Source of the DNA: Azospirillum oryzae
GTDB taxonomy: Bacteria; Pseudomonadota; Alphaproteobacteria; Azospirillales; Azospirillaceae
NCBI RefSeq assembly: GCF_008364795.1
Contig: NZ_VTTM01000002.1
Span: 774,590-838,589 of the forward strand
Reading direction: 5' to 3'
Length of the DNA: 64,000 nt
Positions within the stretch are counted from its first letter, which is position 1; every line of letters begins with the position of its first letter. The notes beneath the pieces were generated by a model. It was not told where the DNA came from. It searched no databases and worked only from the letters and a program-made list of their open reading frames with translations. The position numbers and the translations under genes are program-made. Shown here piece by piece: positions 8,661-17,343 of this stretch.

Positions 8661-9491
8661 CTAATTGGTCGCCTTCTTCATTCCGAAGCAATGTTCCGGA
8701 CCCGGGAAGGCGCGGCTGCGTACCTCGGCGGCATAGGTCGCGGCGGCCTCGCCGACCGCTTCGCCCAGGTTGGCGTAGCGCTTGACGAATTTCGGCTGGA
8801 AGGCGCCGAACAGGCCGAGCATGTCGTCGGTGACCAGCACCTGCCCATCGCAGGCCGGCGAGCCGCCGATGCCGATGGTGGGGATCGCCACCTCTTCGGT
8901 GATGCGGCAGGCCAGCGCCTCCATCGTGCCCTCGATCACCAGGGTGAAGGCGCCGGCCTCCGCGATGGCGCGGGCGTCGGCTGCGATCCGCTCGGCGGCC
9001 TCGGCATCGCGGCCGACCGCCTTGTAGCCGCCCAGCGTGTTGACCGATTGCGGCGTCAGCCCGACATGGCCCATCACCGGAATGCCGCGGGCGGTCAGGA
9101 AGGCAACCGTCTCCGCCATCTCCAGCCCGCCTTCCAGCTTGACCGCCTGGGCGCCGGTTTCCGCCATCACGCGGGCCGAGGCGCGGAAGGCGGCCTCCTT
9201 GCTCTCCTGATAGCTGCCGAAGGGCAGATCGACGACGACGCAGGCGCGTTCCGATGCGCGCACCACGGCAGCGCCATGGGCGATCATCATGTCCAGCGTC
9301 ACCGGCAGCGTGCTGTCCAGCCCATAGACCACCATGCCCAGCGAATCGCCGACCAGCAGGATATCGACATGCGGGTCGAGCAGTCGGGCAACCGGGGCGG
9401 TGTAGGCGGTCAGGCAGACGATCGGCTCGCCCCCCTTGCGGGCGCGCAACGCCGGGACCGAGTTGCGGGCGGTGAGGTTGGAAGCGCTCAT
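8661..9491 (-). CDS. panB: 3-methyl-2-oxobutanoate hydroxymethyltransferase (PanB)
   Basis: A 276-residue TIM-barrel enzyme that adds a hydroxymethyl group from 5,10-methylene-tetrahydrofolate to ketoisovalerate to give ketopantoate, the first step of pantothenate synthesis. Family motifs are clear: [28 protein letters not shown] (metal Asp), [17 protein letters not shown] and [15 protein letters not shown]. Length is normal. panC, often adjacent, is not in the window. The unusual variant is GLDST rather than G-Y-x-ST after the GDSLG motif, which is minor. Start ATG 9491 gives a conventional N-terminus. Confidence 0.96.
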   Translation of the reverse strand: MSASNLTARNSVPALRARKGGEPIVCLTAYTAPVARLLDPHVDILLVGDSLGMVVYGLDSTLPVTLDMMIAHGAAVVRASERACVVVDLPFGSYQESKEAAFRASARVMAETGAQAVKLEGGLEMAETVAFLTARGIPVMGHVGLTPQSVNTLGGYKAVGRDAEAAERIAADARAIAEAGAFTLVIEGTMEALACRITEEVAIPTIGIGGSPACDGQVLVTDDMLGLFGAFQPKFVKRYANLGEAVGEAAATYAAEVRSRAFPGPEHCFGMKKATN

Positions 9492-9709
9492 GATCTGGTC
9501 TTTCCGGGGCTGGCTGCCTGTTCGCTCGCCGATCGTTCGGTACGCTTATCCGGCAATACGCTTGACCGGCGGACAATCGGGCCGAACGAAATGGCGCAGA
9601 TACACCAAAACCGCCCACGCGAGGATCGCGGGACGGTCGGGTGCAAGACACAAGGGGTCTTGGGCGCGCATCACACGCGCCCTTCGCAGTCGCTACGTGC
9701 GACCGACGA

Positions 9710-9913
9710 TTAATAGCCCTCGCGTTCCATCCGCTTACGGAGCAGCTTGCGGGTGCGACGCACCGCTTCAGCCTTCTCACGCGCACGCTTCTCCGAGGGC
9801 TTCTCGTAGTTGCGGCGCAGCTTCATTTCACGGAAAATGCCCTCGCGCTGCATCTTCTTCTTCAGCGCGCGGAGGGCCTGATCGACGTTGTTATCTCGGA
9901 CCAGAACTTGCAC
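9710..9913 (-). CDS. rpsU: 30S ribosomal protein S21
   Basis: A 67-residue, very basic protein that matches bacterial S21 throughout ([34 protein letters not shown]). The start is GTG 9913, giving the usual QVLVRDNN N-terminus; GGAAGG lies about 9 bases upstream. A GTG at 9925 would be too near that site. The gene is transcribed away from def and has a 217-base divergent spacer. Downstream, a 7-bp GC hairpin at 9662-9682 has no T-tract and is not called as a terminator. Confidence 0.95.
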   Translation of the reverse strand: MQVLVRDNNVDQALRALKKKMQREGIFREMKLRRNYEKPSEKRAREKAEAVRRTRKLLRKRMEREGY

Positions 9914-10130
9914 GTTTACCGTCACCCTTCCAAGTGAGCCGTGTTGCACCAAGGCAACAAATAGGCATGCGCGGCGGGCGCACCCCTTGTGTGGGCGCAG
10001 TGTGTAGCATGCCCCACCGTCTTTGTGAAGGGGAGTCTTCGGCCCGCAAGCATAAGCCCGGCCGGACCCTCGGGCATAGAACCGCAGGAATCGGTTGCTC
10101 CGGCCGCATCCACACTCCAGATATAGCGGC

Positions 10131-10712
10131 ATGCCAGTGCTTCCAATCGCCCGGATGGGCAATCCCGTACTCCGCAAGATCGCGGAGCCCATCGCCGACC
10201 CGACCGATCCCGCCGTCGCCCGGCTGGCGGCCGACATGATCGCCACCATGCTCGACGCCCCTGGAGTCGGGCTGGCCGCGCCGCAGATCGCGGAGTCGCG
10301 CCGGCTCATCGTCTTCCGCGTTCCCGCCGACCGTGGCGAGGGGGAGGAGGTGGCGAACACCGTCCTGGTCAATCCGGTGATCGAGCCGCTGACCGACGAC
10401 ATGGTCCTGGGCTGGGAGGGGTGTCTGTCGATTCCCGGCCTGCGCGGGCTGGTGCCGCGCTATGCCCGCATCCGCTATCGTGGCTATGGGCTGGACGGCG
10501 CCCGTATCGAACGGGAGGCGTCGGGATTCCATGCCCGTGTGGTCCAGCACGAGGTCGACCACCTGGATGGCGTGCTCTATCTTGATCGCATGAACGATCT
10601 GCGGCTCCTCGTCTGCACCGAGGAGATGCATCACCTCAACGCCGCGCTTGCCGCGGCGACTCATATCACGGCCGCGCCGGGCGCGGCCACGGACGCGCCG
10701 ACCCCGGCCTGA
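10131..10712 (+). CDS. def: Peptide deformylase
   Basis: A 193-residue metalloenzyme that removes the N-formyl group from nascent proteins. The three diagnostic motifs are present: GVGLAAPQI (motif I), EGCLSIP (motif II, metal Cys) and QHEVDHLDG (motif III, two metal His and catalytic Glu). ATG 10131 is chosen because it yields the standard start ([15 protein letters not shown]). fmt is not adjacent, so this may be one of several deformylases. The C-terminus extends about 25 residues past the core as an Ala/Pro tail. COQ9 begins 24 bases after the stop and could be co-transcribed. Confidence 0.95.
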   Translation: MPVLPIARMGNPVLRKIAEPIADPTDPAVARLAADMIATMLDAPGVGLAAPQIAESRRLIVFRVPADRGEGEEVANTVLVNPVIEPLTDDMVLGWEGCLSIPGLRGLVPRYARIRYRGYGLDGARIEREASGFHARVVQHEVDHLDGVLYLDRMNDLRLLVCTEEMHHLNAALAAATHITAAPGAATDAPTPA

Positions 10713-10736
10713 GGGCGAGCGCAGGGAGATTTGGCG

Positions 10737-11432
10737 ATGAGCATCGACACGCTGCGCGACGAGATCCTGGTGTCCAGCCTGCCCAACGTCGTTTTCGACG
10801 GCTGGAGCCTTCAGGCACTGCGCGACGGCACCGAGATGGCAGGGCACGAGCCGTCGGCGCTGCTGCGCGCCTTCCCCGGCGGCGTCACCGACGCGGTCGA
10901 GCATTTCGCAGATTGGACCGACCGCCAGATGCTGGACCGGCTGGAAGCCCAGCCGATGGCCGAGATGAAGGTGCGCGAGCGCATCTCCCTCGCCGTCCAC
11001 ACCTATTTCGCGGTTCTGGAGCCCTATCGCGAAGCCAAGCGCCGGCAATTGTCCTATCTGGCGATGCCGCAGAACGTGACGCTCGGTCTGCGGCTGCTTT
11101 ACCGCACCGTGGACGCCATGTGGTTCGCCGCCGGCGACACCTCCACCGACTACAACCACTACACCAAGCGGGCGCTGCTGGCGGCGGTGGTCAGTTCCTC
11201 CACCTTCTATTGGCTGGACGACAAGTCGGACGACCATGCGGAGACCCGTGCGTTCATCGACCGCCGGCTGGCCGACGTGATGGCGGTGGGCAAGGCGACC
11301 TCGTCGGTCGGCAAGCTCGGCTCGATGCTGAACTTCCTTCCCAACCCCCTGCGCTTTGCCCGACAGATGCGCCAACGCACCACCGGCGCCCAGGCGAGCA
11401 ACGCGACGATCCACATGGCTGAGAATATCTGA
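10737..11432 (+). CDS. COQ9-family ubiquinone biosynthesis protein
   Basis: A 231-residue protein of the COQ9 family, a TetR-like helical fold that binds lipids and in mitochondria presents substrate to the hydroxylase Coq7. Support comes from the C-terminal segment MWFAAGDTSTDYNHYTKRALLAAVVSSSTFYWLDD, whose D-TDYNHYTKR core is the family hallmark, plus an amphipathic C-terminal helix. ATG 10737 follows AGGGAGA by 6 bases; the TTG at 10731 is less likely. No ubi genes are visible nearby, so the assignment rests on sequence alone. Confidence 0.9.
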   Translation: MSIDTLRDEILVSSLPNVVFDGWSLQALRDGTEMAGHEPSALLRAFPGGVTDAVEHFADWTDRQMLDRLEAQPMAEMKVRERISLAVHTYFAVLEPYREAKRRQLSYLAMPQNVTLGLRLLYRTVDAMWFAAGDTSTDYNHYTKRALLAAVVSSSTFYWLDDKSDDHAETRAFIDRRLADVMAVGKATSSVGKLGSMLNFLPNPLRFARQMRQRTTGAQASNATIHMAENI

Positions 11433-11445
11433 GGGGGTAACTGTT

Positions 11446-11466
11446 CCTCTCCCGGCTCGGGAGAGG
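11446..11466. terminator. Hairpin between convergent COQ9 and tfoX-like genes
   Basis: Perfect 9-bp stem CCTCTCCCG / CGGGAGAGG with a 3-base loop in the 36-base gap between two convergent stops. There is no T-tract, so a bidirectional transcription stop is only suggested. Confidence 0.4.
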
Positions 11467-11468
11467 GA

Positions 11469-11849
11469 CTATCCCGCCGTAACGGGCTTCTTCCGCATTG
11501 CCTTAGCCGCCTTCTTCGCGGCGGCTCGCAACGCCGCCTCGAACCCCGACCGGGCCCAGGGCAGCAGTTCGTCGCGGTCGTCCAGCGCCGAATCGGGCGG
11601 CGGGTAGTAGGACAGGGTGGTCGGCTTGTCCGGCATCGGCCGGAAGGGCTCCAGGCCCAGCTCCGCGAATGCCGCGCGGTTCACGTCATCCGCCTTGAAA
11701 TACAGAATCTCGTCGGCGATCAGCGCGAAGGTCAGCCCGTCGATGGACAGGCCGTAGCCGCCGAACATGCGGCGCGCCCGCACATCACCCAACGGCGCCA
11801 TCATCTCGCAGAGCGTGGCGACATATTCGCTGGGCGGTTGGGTGGGCAT
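11469..11849 (-). CDS. TfoX/Sxy N-terminal domain protein
   Basis: A 126-residue protein consisting of the TfoX N-terminal domain: MMAPLGDVRARRMFGGYGLSIDG, ALIADEILYFKADD and the TLSYYPPPDSALDDRDELLPWA stretch. Full-length Sxy/TfoX regulates competence genes in gammaproteobacteria, but stand-alone N-terminal domains like this are widespread and mostly of unknown function. The C-terminus is a Lys/Ala-rich tail that may contact nucleic acid. ATG 11849 is preceded by 13 bases of spacer after the sspB stop, so the two genes form an operon. Confidence 0.85.
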   Translation of the reverse strand: MPTQPPSEYVATLCEMMAPLGDVRARRMFGGYGLSIDGLTFALIADEILYFKADDVNRAAFAELGLEPFRPMPDKPTTLSYYPPPDSALDDRDELLPWARSGFEAALRAAAKKAAKAMRKKPVTAG

Positions 11850-11862
11850 GTGTGGGAGACGG

Positions 11863-12360
11863 TTACTTCTTGCGGAAGGCGTCCAGGGCCACGACCTCGC
11901 CGCGCTTCGGCTCCTCGGCCGGGGCGCTTTCCTCCGCCTTTTCCTCGGCACGCTCGGCGGCGGCGCGGGGCGGCATGGTCGAGACCTCCGCCGATTCGGC
12001 GGCGGCCAGCGGCTGGAACTGCAGGGCGAAGTTCACCGACGGGTCGGCGAAGGTGGTGATGGCGGCGAACGGAATCACAAGCCGCTCATGCACGTTGTTG
12101 AAGCTCAGCGTGACCTCGAAATGGTCGTCCGTCACGTCCAGCCCGTAATACTGGAACTGCAGGACGATGGTCATCTCGTTCGGATACTGGGAAGCCAGAT
12201 AATCCGGGATTTCGACGCCGGGGAAGCCGGTGCGGAAGGTCAGGTAGAAATGGTGATTGCCCGGCAAGCCGCGCTCGGCAACCTCCGTCAGCGCGTCGCG
12301 GACAACGCCGCGCAACGCGGTCTCGACCATACGGTCATAGCGGAGCTGCTCTTTCGGCAT
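11863..12360 (-). CDS. sspB: SspB, adaptor for ClpXP degradation of tmRNA-tagged proteins
   Basis: A 165-residue SspB of the alphaproteobacterial type. The dimeric substrate-binding domain spans residues 1-115 (for example FRTGFPGVEIPDYLASQYP and MTIVLQFQYYGLDV). A flexible linker rich in Ala and Glu follows, and the protein ends in VVALDAFRKK, the ClpX-docking XB peptide. It delivers ssrA-tagged proteins to ClpXP. The gene for the tag RNA lies immediately upstream on the same strand, which is a direct functional pairing; clpP and clpX are 23 kb away in this window. ATG 12360 gives the expected start. Confidence 0.93.
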   Translation of the reverse strand: MPKEQLRYDRMVETALRGVVRDALTEVAERGLPGNHHFYLTFRTGFPGVEIPDYLASQYPNEMTIVLQFQYYGLDVTDDHFEVTLSFNNVHERLVIPFAAITTFADPSVNFALQFQPLAAAESAEVSTMPPRAAAERAEEKAEESAPAEEPKRGEVVALDAFRKK

Positions 12361-12431
12361 GCTTGGGCGGGTCCCTGATAACGCGATCGGTCTGGCGTCC
12401 CGCCTTGGCCCTATGGCCGGCACGAAACGCT

Positions 12432-12472
12432 GGAAAAGAGAGGTGTGGGCCTTCTGTTGCTAGGCGGCCCAC
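12432..12472 (-). terminator. Rho-independent terminator of ssrA
   Basis: Stem GTGGGCC / GGCCCAC (12472-12466 with 12451-12445 on the minus strand) followed by ACCTCTCTTTTCC. It ends the tmRNA precursor 70 bases before the sspB start. Confidence 0.65.
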
Positions 12473-12765
12473 GGCCCCACCCTTAGGCGCTAACCCTCGG
12501 GGATTAGGTTTAGGCTACCAGCCGCCGTTAGGCAGCGAGGCGAGCCTGAGCAACGTTGTCGTTGGCAACTATTGCAACGGCCCGATAACGGCGGAACCAT
12601 GCCGAGCGAAAACCATGCCTTTACCACGCGTGTCGATCCTATTTCGCCCCCAACGACCCCGGTCAACGAGTCCGGTGTATGGTTGGTGGAGGCGCCGGGT
12701 ACCGCCCCCGGGTCCACAACGCTTATTCCACAAGGCGTTTATCGCCATAGTCGGCGAACCGACGA
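12473..12765 (-). ncRNA. ssrA: tmRNA, circularly permuted two-piece form
   Basis: The gene order is permuted, as in other alphaproteobacteria. The acceptor piece comes first and ends in CGCCTCCACCA at 12684. A removed loop (12683-12652) follows. The coding piece then starts with GGGGGCG at 12651, whose seven bases pair with CGCCTCC of the acceptor (one G-U). The tag frame begins after TAGTT with GCC at 12566 and reads ANDNVAQARLAA then TAA at 12530-12528. A -10 element TATATT at 12775-12770 fits transcription from about 12765. Ends are approximate. The RNA rescues stalled ribosomes, and sspB, the adaptor for its tag, follows directly. Confidence 0.92.
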
Positions 12766-12916
12766 CGGGAATATAGGCACTCCGGCCCGGCAAGGGAAGG
12801 GGGTGTGTGCATGATCGCCGAATGCGCCGCGTTGACGCGGACAGGATCGTTCGTTCACCGTTCCCGACAGCCACGCGGTCTGGTAAGACAGCCGGCACCG
12901 TAACCCCGGAGTCACC

Positions 12917-13858
12917 ATGCCGATCACGCCCGAGCAGCGCGACGAAATCGATCGCCTGCGCGCCGTCACCGCCACCACCCGCCGCGCCACCGTCCCGGCG
13001 CTGGAAGAGATCCTCTATCAGCCGCTGGAGGTTCTGGACCACGGCTTCGTCCGCGTCATCGACTATATGGGCGACGATTCGGCGGTCGTGCAGGCGGCGC
13101 GCGTGTCCTATGGCAAGGGCACCAAGAAGGTCAGCGAGGATTCCGGCCTCATCAAGTATCTGATGCGCCACCGCCACTCGACCCCGTTCGAGATGTGCGA
13201 GATCAAGTTCCATGTGAAGCTGCCGATCTTCGTCGCCCGCCAGTGGATTCGCCACCGCACCGCGAACGTGAACGAGTATTCGGCGCGCTACTCCATCCTC
13301 GACCGCGAATTCTACGTGCCGGCGCCGGAACAGCTTGGCGCCCAGGCCGTGGTGAACCGCCAGGGCCGCGGCGACGTACTGGAGGGCGAGGAGGCGGCCA
13401 ACGTCATGCGGCTGCTGCGCGAGGATTCCGAACGCGCCTACAGCCACTATGAAGAGATGCTGAACCACCGTGAGGACGGCAGCGTCATCGACCCGACCCG
13501 CCAGGGTCTGGCGCGCGAACTGGCGCGGATGAACCTGTCGCTGAACTACTATACGCAGTGGTACTGGAAGGTCGATCTTCACAACCTTCTGCATTTCCTG
13601 TCGCTGCGCGCCGATGCCCACGCCCAGTACGAGATCCGCGTCTATGCCGACGCGATGCTGGACGTGGTGAAGCGCTGGGTCCCGGCGGTCTACGAGTCCT
13701 TTACCGAATACCGCATGGGCGGCGCCCACCTGTCGCGCACCGGGTTGGACGTGGTGAAGCGGCTGCTGGCGGGGGAGCCGGTGACGCAGGAGGCCAGCGG
13801 CCTGTCCAAGCGTGAATGGCGTGAGCTGATGGACCAGCTCGGCCGCACCGAAGCATAA
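12917..13858 (+). CDS. thyX: FAD-dependent thymidylate synthase ThyX
   Basis: A 313-residue flavin-dependent thymidylate synthase that makes dTMP from dUMP with methylene-tetrahydrofolate and NADPH. The ThyX motif [13 protein letters not shown] occupies residues 112-124, preceded by [15 protein letters not shown]. The C-terminal EIRVYADAM and [10 protein letters not shown] segments fit the tetrameric active site. Start ATG 12917 follows GGAG closely (ggagtcaccatg). The next gene starts 16 bases after the stop and may share the transcript. Whether thyA is also in the genome cannot be seen. Confidence 0.96.
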   Translation: MPITPEQRDEIDRLRAVTATTRRATVPALEEILYQPLEVLDHGFVRVIDYMGDDSAVVQAARVSYGKGTKKVSEDSGLIKYLMRHRHSTPFEMCEIKFHVKLPIFVARQWIRHRTANVNEYSARYSILDREFYVPAPEQLGAQAVVNRQGRGDVLEGEEAANVMRLLREDSERAYSHYEEMLNHREDGSVIDPTRQGLARELARMNLSLNYYTQWYWKVDLHNLLHFLSLRADAHAQYEIRVYADAMLDVVKRWVPAVYESFTEYRMGGAHLSRTGLDVVKRLLAGEPVTQEASGLSKREWRELMDQLGRTEA

Positions 13859-13874
13859 GACGGAACAGAAGACA

Positions 13875-15770
13875 ATGACGCCGGATCAGGCCGAAAGCAT
13901 CTACCGCCAGGGCCTGATCGCCGCGCAGGCCGGCCGCTGGGCCGAGGCGCAGAACCTTCTCGCCCAGGCCATCACCGCCCGCCCCGGCGTCGCCGTCTGG
14001 TGGGCAAATTACGGGCTGGTGCTGGAAAGTCAGGGCGACGCTCTGGGGGCGGCGCAGGCCTATGCCGGGGCGCTGAACCTTGATGACGGCCTCGCCATGG
14101 CGATGGACGGCATGCTGGTGATGGCGGAGACGCTGGCCAATGCCGGGCGCGCCGATCTGGCGGAGGGTTCCTACCGCCGCGCCATCGCGCTCAGCCCCGC
14201 CACGCTGGCCGCGCTGGTGAATGCCGGCAATTTGCTGCGGGCGCAGGCCCGCAGGGCCGAGTCGACGGCGCTGCACCGGCGCGCGGCGATCCTGGAACCC
14301 GACAACTGGATCCCGCCCTACAACATCGGCAACGCACTGGCCGAGATGAACCGGCCCGGCGAGGCCGACCGCGCCTATCGCGCCGGGCTGTGCCTGGAGC
14401 CGTCGCGGGTGGAACTGTGGGCCAACCGCGCCAGCCGGTCTCTCGCACCTCAGGCCCGCATCGGCGAGGCCTTGGCCGCGCTCGACCGCGCCCTGCGGTT
14501 GGCGCCCGGCGCCGATTCGCTGCACAGCGCCCGGCTGTTCCTGATGCAGTACGACCCGGCGCGGACCATGCCGCAGATCGCGCAGGCCCATGCCGACTGG
14601 GGCGCCCGCTATCCCGACCGGCCGCCCGCGTCGGTGGCGGCTCCCTCGCCGAGGCTGCGCGTCGGTTACGTCTCCGCCGATTTCCGTAACCACCCCGTCG
14701 GCACGTTCCTGGAGCCGGTGCTGGCCGCCCATGACCGCGGCGCCGTCGAGGCGATCTGCTATTCCAACACCGCCAATCCGGACGCCGTGACGGCGCGGTT
14801 GCGCGGACTGGCGGATGGCTGGGTCGACAGCGCGGCGATGGACGATGCGGCCCTGCTGGAGCGCATCCGCGCCGACGGCATCCACATCCTGGTCGATCTG
14901 GCCGGCCACACGCTGGGCAACAGGCTGGGCGTATTCGCCCGGCGGGCGGCGCCGGTGCAGGTCACCTGGGCCGGCTATGTCGGCACCACCGGCCTGCCGG
15001 CGATGGATTACCTGATCTCCGACCCGCGGCAGAGCCCGGAGGGGGCGGACGGCTGGGCCATCGAGGGCATCGTCCGCATGCCCGACGCCTATGTCCCCTG
15101 GTCGCCGCCGGCCGCCGCGCCCGCCGTGGCGCCGTTGCCGATGATCGCGCGCGGCGCCCCGACCTTCGGCTCCCTGAATGCCCTGCCGAAGCTGAACGCG
15201 CAGGTCGCGGCCTTGTGGACCCGTCTGCTGGCGGCGGTGCCTGGATCGCGGCTGCTTCTGCGCACGCCCGGCCTGGACGACGCGGAGTTGCGGGCGCGGA
15301 CGCTGGCGCTGTTCACAGCCGCCGGCGCCGACGCGGACCGCATCGATTTGCGCGGCGCGGCCCTGCATGCCGAATTCCTGGCGACCTATGGCGAGATCGA
15401 CGTCGCGCTCGATCCCTTCCCCTATTCGGGCGGGCTGACGACGCTGGAGGCGCTGTGGATGGGCGTACCGGTGGTGACGCTGGGCGGCGACCGGTTCTGC
15501 GCCCGCCATACGGTGACGCACCTGACCTCCGCCGGGCTTCCGGCGCTGGCGGTCGAGGGGGCGGAGGCCTACATCGCCATGGCGGCGGCGCTGGTGTCCG
15601 ATCCGGACGGGCTGGCGAGCATCCGCAGCCGCCTGCGCGACCGGCTCGCCGCCTCACCGGCGCTGGACGGCGTGCGCTTTACCCGCGCGCTGGAGGCCGC
15701 CTTCGGCGCCATGTGGCAGCGCGCCGCGGCGGGGCAGGGGCGGGCGTCCTTCGCCCTGAACTTCGACTGA
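13875..15770 (+). CDS. TPR and SPINDLY-family O-GlcNAc transferase-like glycosyltransferase
   Basis: A 631-residue protein. Residues 1-235 form about six TPR repeats (for example ANAGRADLAEGSYRRAIALSP). Residues about 255-610 form an OGT/SPINDLY-type GT41 domain: LRVGYVSADFRNHPVGTFLEP, HILVDLAGHTLGNRLGVFARRAAPVQVTWAGYVGTTG, TFGSLNALPKLN, and DPFPYSGGLTTLEALWMGVPVVTLGG. The donor is expected to be a nucleotide sugar and the acceptor a protein or lipid glycan; neither is defined here. Such genes are frequent in Azospirillum-like genomes near flagellar or surface genes, but none is seen here. It follows thyX by 16 bases, with which no functional link is evident. Confidence 0.9.
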   Translation: MTPDQAESIYRQGLIAAQAGRWAEAQNLLAQAITARPGVAVWWANYGLVLESQGDALGAAQAYAGALNLDDGLAMAMDGMLVMAETLANAGRADLAEGSYRRAIALSPATLAALVNAGNLLRAQARRAESTALHRRAAILEPDNWIPPYNIGNALAEMNRPGEADRAYRAGLCLEPSRVELWANRASRSLAPQARIGEALAALDRALRLAPGADSLHSARLFLMQYDPARTMPQIAQAHADWGARYPDRPPASVAAPSPRLRVGYVSADFRNHPVGTFLEPVLAAHDRGAVEAICYSNTANPDAVTARLRGLADGWVDSAAMDDAALLERIRADGIHILVDLAGHTLGNRLGVFARRAAPVQVTWAGYVGTTGLPAMDYLISDPRQSPEGADGWAIEGIVRMPDAYVPWSPPAAAPAVAPLPMIARGAPTFGSLNALPKLNAQVAALWTRLLAAVPGSRLLLRTPGLDDAELRARTLALFTAAGADADRIDLRGAALHAEFLATYGEIDVALDPFPYSGGLTTLEALWMGVPVVTLGGDRFCARHTVTHLTSAGLPALAVEGAEAYIAMAAALVSDPDGLASIRSRLRDRLAASPALDGVRFTRALEAAFGAMWQRAAAGQGRASFALNFD

Positions 15771-15793
15771 GGTCAGCCCCGTCGGCGACCGCT

Positions 15794-16333
15794 TCAGTCG
15801 CGGTCGTAGTCGTCCCGGTCGTCGTCTTCCTCTGCCGCTTCGGCGGCGAGGCGGCGCTGGTTGGCCAGCATGTCGAGCGCGCCCTGCAGGATGTAGGCGG
15901 CGGCCATCTTGTCCACCACCTCGTCGCGGCGCTTGCGGGTCATGTCGGCCTCGCCGATCATGAAGCGCTCGACGGCCGAGGTGGACAGCCGCTCGTCCCA
16001 GAAGGCGATCTCGGCCTCCCAGCCCAGCAGGTCGGGGCGTTCCAGCAGGTTCTTGGCGAAGGCGCGCACCGACTCGGCACGCGGCCCCTCCGTCCCGTCC
16101 ATGTTCAGCGGCAGCCCGACCACCAGACCGCCGATGCCGTAATCGCGGATGGTCTTGCCCAACTCGCGCGCATCCTGGGTGAACTTGGTGCGCTTCAGCG
16201 TGCCGATGGGAGATGCGACGATCAGTCCCGGATCGGCGACCGCCAGCCCGACGGTCTTGGTGCCGACGTCAAGGCCAAGCAAACGTTGGTTTTTGCCCAG
16301 CCGGGCCGCGAGTTCGGAGAGGGTATGGATCAT
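15794..16333 (-). CDS. ruvX: Putative pre-16S rRNA nuclease / Holliday junction resolvase RuvX (YqgF)
   Basis: A 179-residue RNase H-fold protein. Catalytic features are LLGLDVGTKTVGLAVAD (first Asp), VVGLPLNMDGTEGPRAE, and WDERLSTSAVE with the downstream DKMAAAYILQ (third Asp). YqgF homologues process the 5' end of 16S rRNA and have been proposed to resolve Holliday junctions. ATG 16333 gives the standard start; about 20 residues of Asp/Glu-rich tail are extra at the C-terminus. The gene converges with the glycosyltransferase, with 23 bases between stops. Confidence 0.92.
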   Translation of the reverse strand: MIHTLSELAARLGKNQRLLGLDVGTKTVGLAVADPGLIVASPIGTLKRTKFTQDARELGKTIRDYGIGGLVVGLPLNMDGTEGPRAESVRAFAKNLLERPDLLGWEAEIAFWDERLSTSAVERFMIGEADMTRKRRDEVVDKMAAAYILQGALDMLANQRRLAAEAAEEDDDRDDYDRD

Positions 16334-16391
16334 GGTCCGACCATAAGGCCGCAGCCTTGTCACTGCAAGATCGCTTGAGTTGTTGTAAAAG

Positions 16392-16411
16392 ATACTTATT
16401 CTTCTAAGTAT
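16392..16411. promoter_or_regulatory. Palindrome overlapping the start codon of the GNAT gene
   Basis: Perfect inverted repeat ATACTTA-TTCTTC-TAAGTAT. Its right arm includes the first two bases of the ATG at 16410. The block is strikingly AT-rich for this genome and no ribosome-binding site is visible, so it may be an operator on a leaderless transcript or an RNA hairpin that sequesters the start. Confidence 0.5.
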
Positions 16412-16952
16412 GAGCAGCGCACTCTCCCTTACCGCCCTGTCGAACCGGCCGCTCGCCGACGCCGACATCCCCACCATCTGCGGGTTCCCACGCACCGCGG
16501 AGGAGCTGTATTTCTTGTTCCCGCGCGCCGTCTGGCCGCTGACTCCCGATCAGGTCCGGGCGACGCTGGGGCTTCGCCGCGATCCGACCGTGGTTACCCT
16601 GACCGAGGATGGGCGGGAGCGCGTGGTCGGCTATGCCAACTACGCCACCTTCGAGGATGGCCGCACCGCCAGCATCGGCAATGTCAGCGTCGATCCGACC
16701 CTGCGCCGCCGCGGCATCGCCGAATATCTGGTGCGGACGATGATCGACCGCGCTTTCGATCACCACCACCTGCCCGAACTGACGCTTTATTGCTTCAGCA
16801 CCAACACGCCGGGCCTGCTGCTTTATGCCAAGCTCGGCATGATGCCGATCGCGCTGGAGACGCGGGTGACGCCCTGGGGCGAACCGATCGCACTGTTCAA
16901 ACTGCGCATGGACCGTGCCAGCTGGCGCTCGGCCGCCCCCATCGCCGCCTGA
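16410..16952 (+). CDS. GNAT-family N-acetyltransferase
   Basis: A 180-residue acetyltransferase. The GNAT core covers residues about 60-165: SIGNVSVDPTLRRRGIAEYLVRTMID contains motif A (RRRGIAEYL, the acetyl-CoA pyrophosphate loop), followed by LYCFSTNTPGLLLYAKLGM (motif B). The N-terminal 55 residues, with ICGFPRTAEELYFLFPRAVWPLT, match a subset of GNATs of unknown substrate. The ATG lacks an upstream purine-rich site and sits inside a palindrome. It is divergent from ruvX. Acetyl acceptor not predictable. Confidence 0.87.
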   Translation: MSSALSLTALSNRPLADADIPTICGFPRTAEELYFLFPRAVWPLTPDQVRATLGLRRDPTVVTLTEDGRERVVGYANYATFEDGRTASIGNVSVDPTLRRRGIAEYLVRTMIDRAFDHHHLPELTLYCFSTNTPGLLLYAKLGMMPIALETRVTPWGEPIALFKLRMDRASWRSAAPIAA

Positions 16953-17055
16953 CGTGGCGCCTTCTGAGCGGTGGAGTGGCCGCAATCGTTGCGGTGCGCG
17001 TGCGCGGGTGATAGCTTCGCGGCCGATTTCCAATGTTTTGGAAGAGAGTAGAGGC

Positions 17056-17343
17056 ATGTCGCTCGACAAGGCCACGGTGGCCAAGATCGCGCATCTGGCC
17101 CGCATCAAGGTGCCGGACGAGGAACTGGAATCCCTGGCTGGGGAACTGAGCCAGATTCTGACCTTCGTGGAACAGCTCAACGAGGTCGACACGAAGGACG
17201 TGCCGCCGATGACCAGCGTCGCCGCGCAAAAGCTGCGCCGCCGCAAGGACGAGGTCACCGACGGCGGTTACGCCGCGCAGGTCCTGTCGAACGGTCCGGA
17301 AACGGCCGAAGGCTTCTACGTCGTGCCCAAGGTGGTCGAGTGA
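17056..17343 (+). CDS. gatC: Asp-tRNA(Asn)/Glu-tRNA(Gln) amidotransferase subunit C
   Basis: A 95-residue GatC, which stabilises GatA in the tRNA-dependent amidotransferase that converts Glu-tRNA(Gln) and Asp-tRNA(Asn) to the correct aminoacyl-tRNAs. The sequence is typical throughout ([49 protein letters not shown]). ATG 17056 follows AGTAGAGG (AGAGG about 5 bases upstream). Its stop TGA overlaps the gatA start by one base (TGATG), showing translational coupling. Confidence 0.96.
   Translation: MSLDKATVAKIAHLARIKVPDEELESLAGELSQILTFVEQLNEVDTKDVPPMTSVAAQKLRRRKDEVTDGGYAAQVLSNGPETAEGFYVVPKVVE

Noticed and set aside
9662..9682. Terminator after rpsU
   Set aside because: A 7-bp GC hairpin is present but is not followed by T residues on the minus strand.
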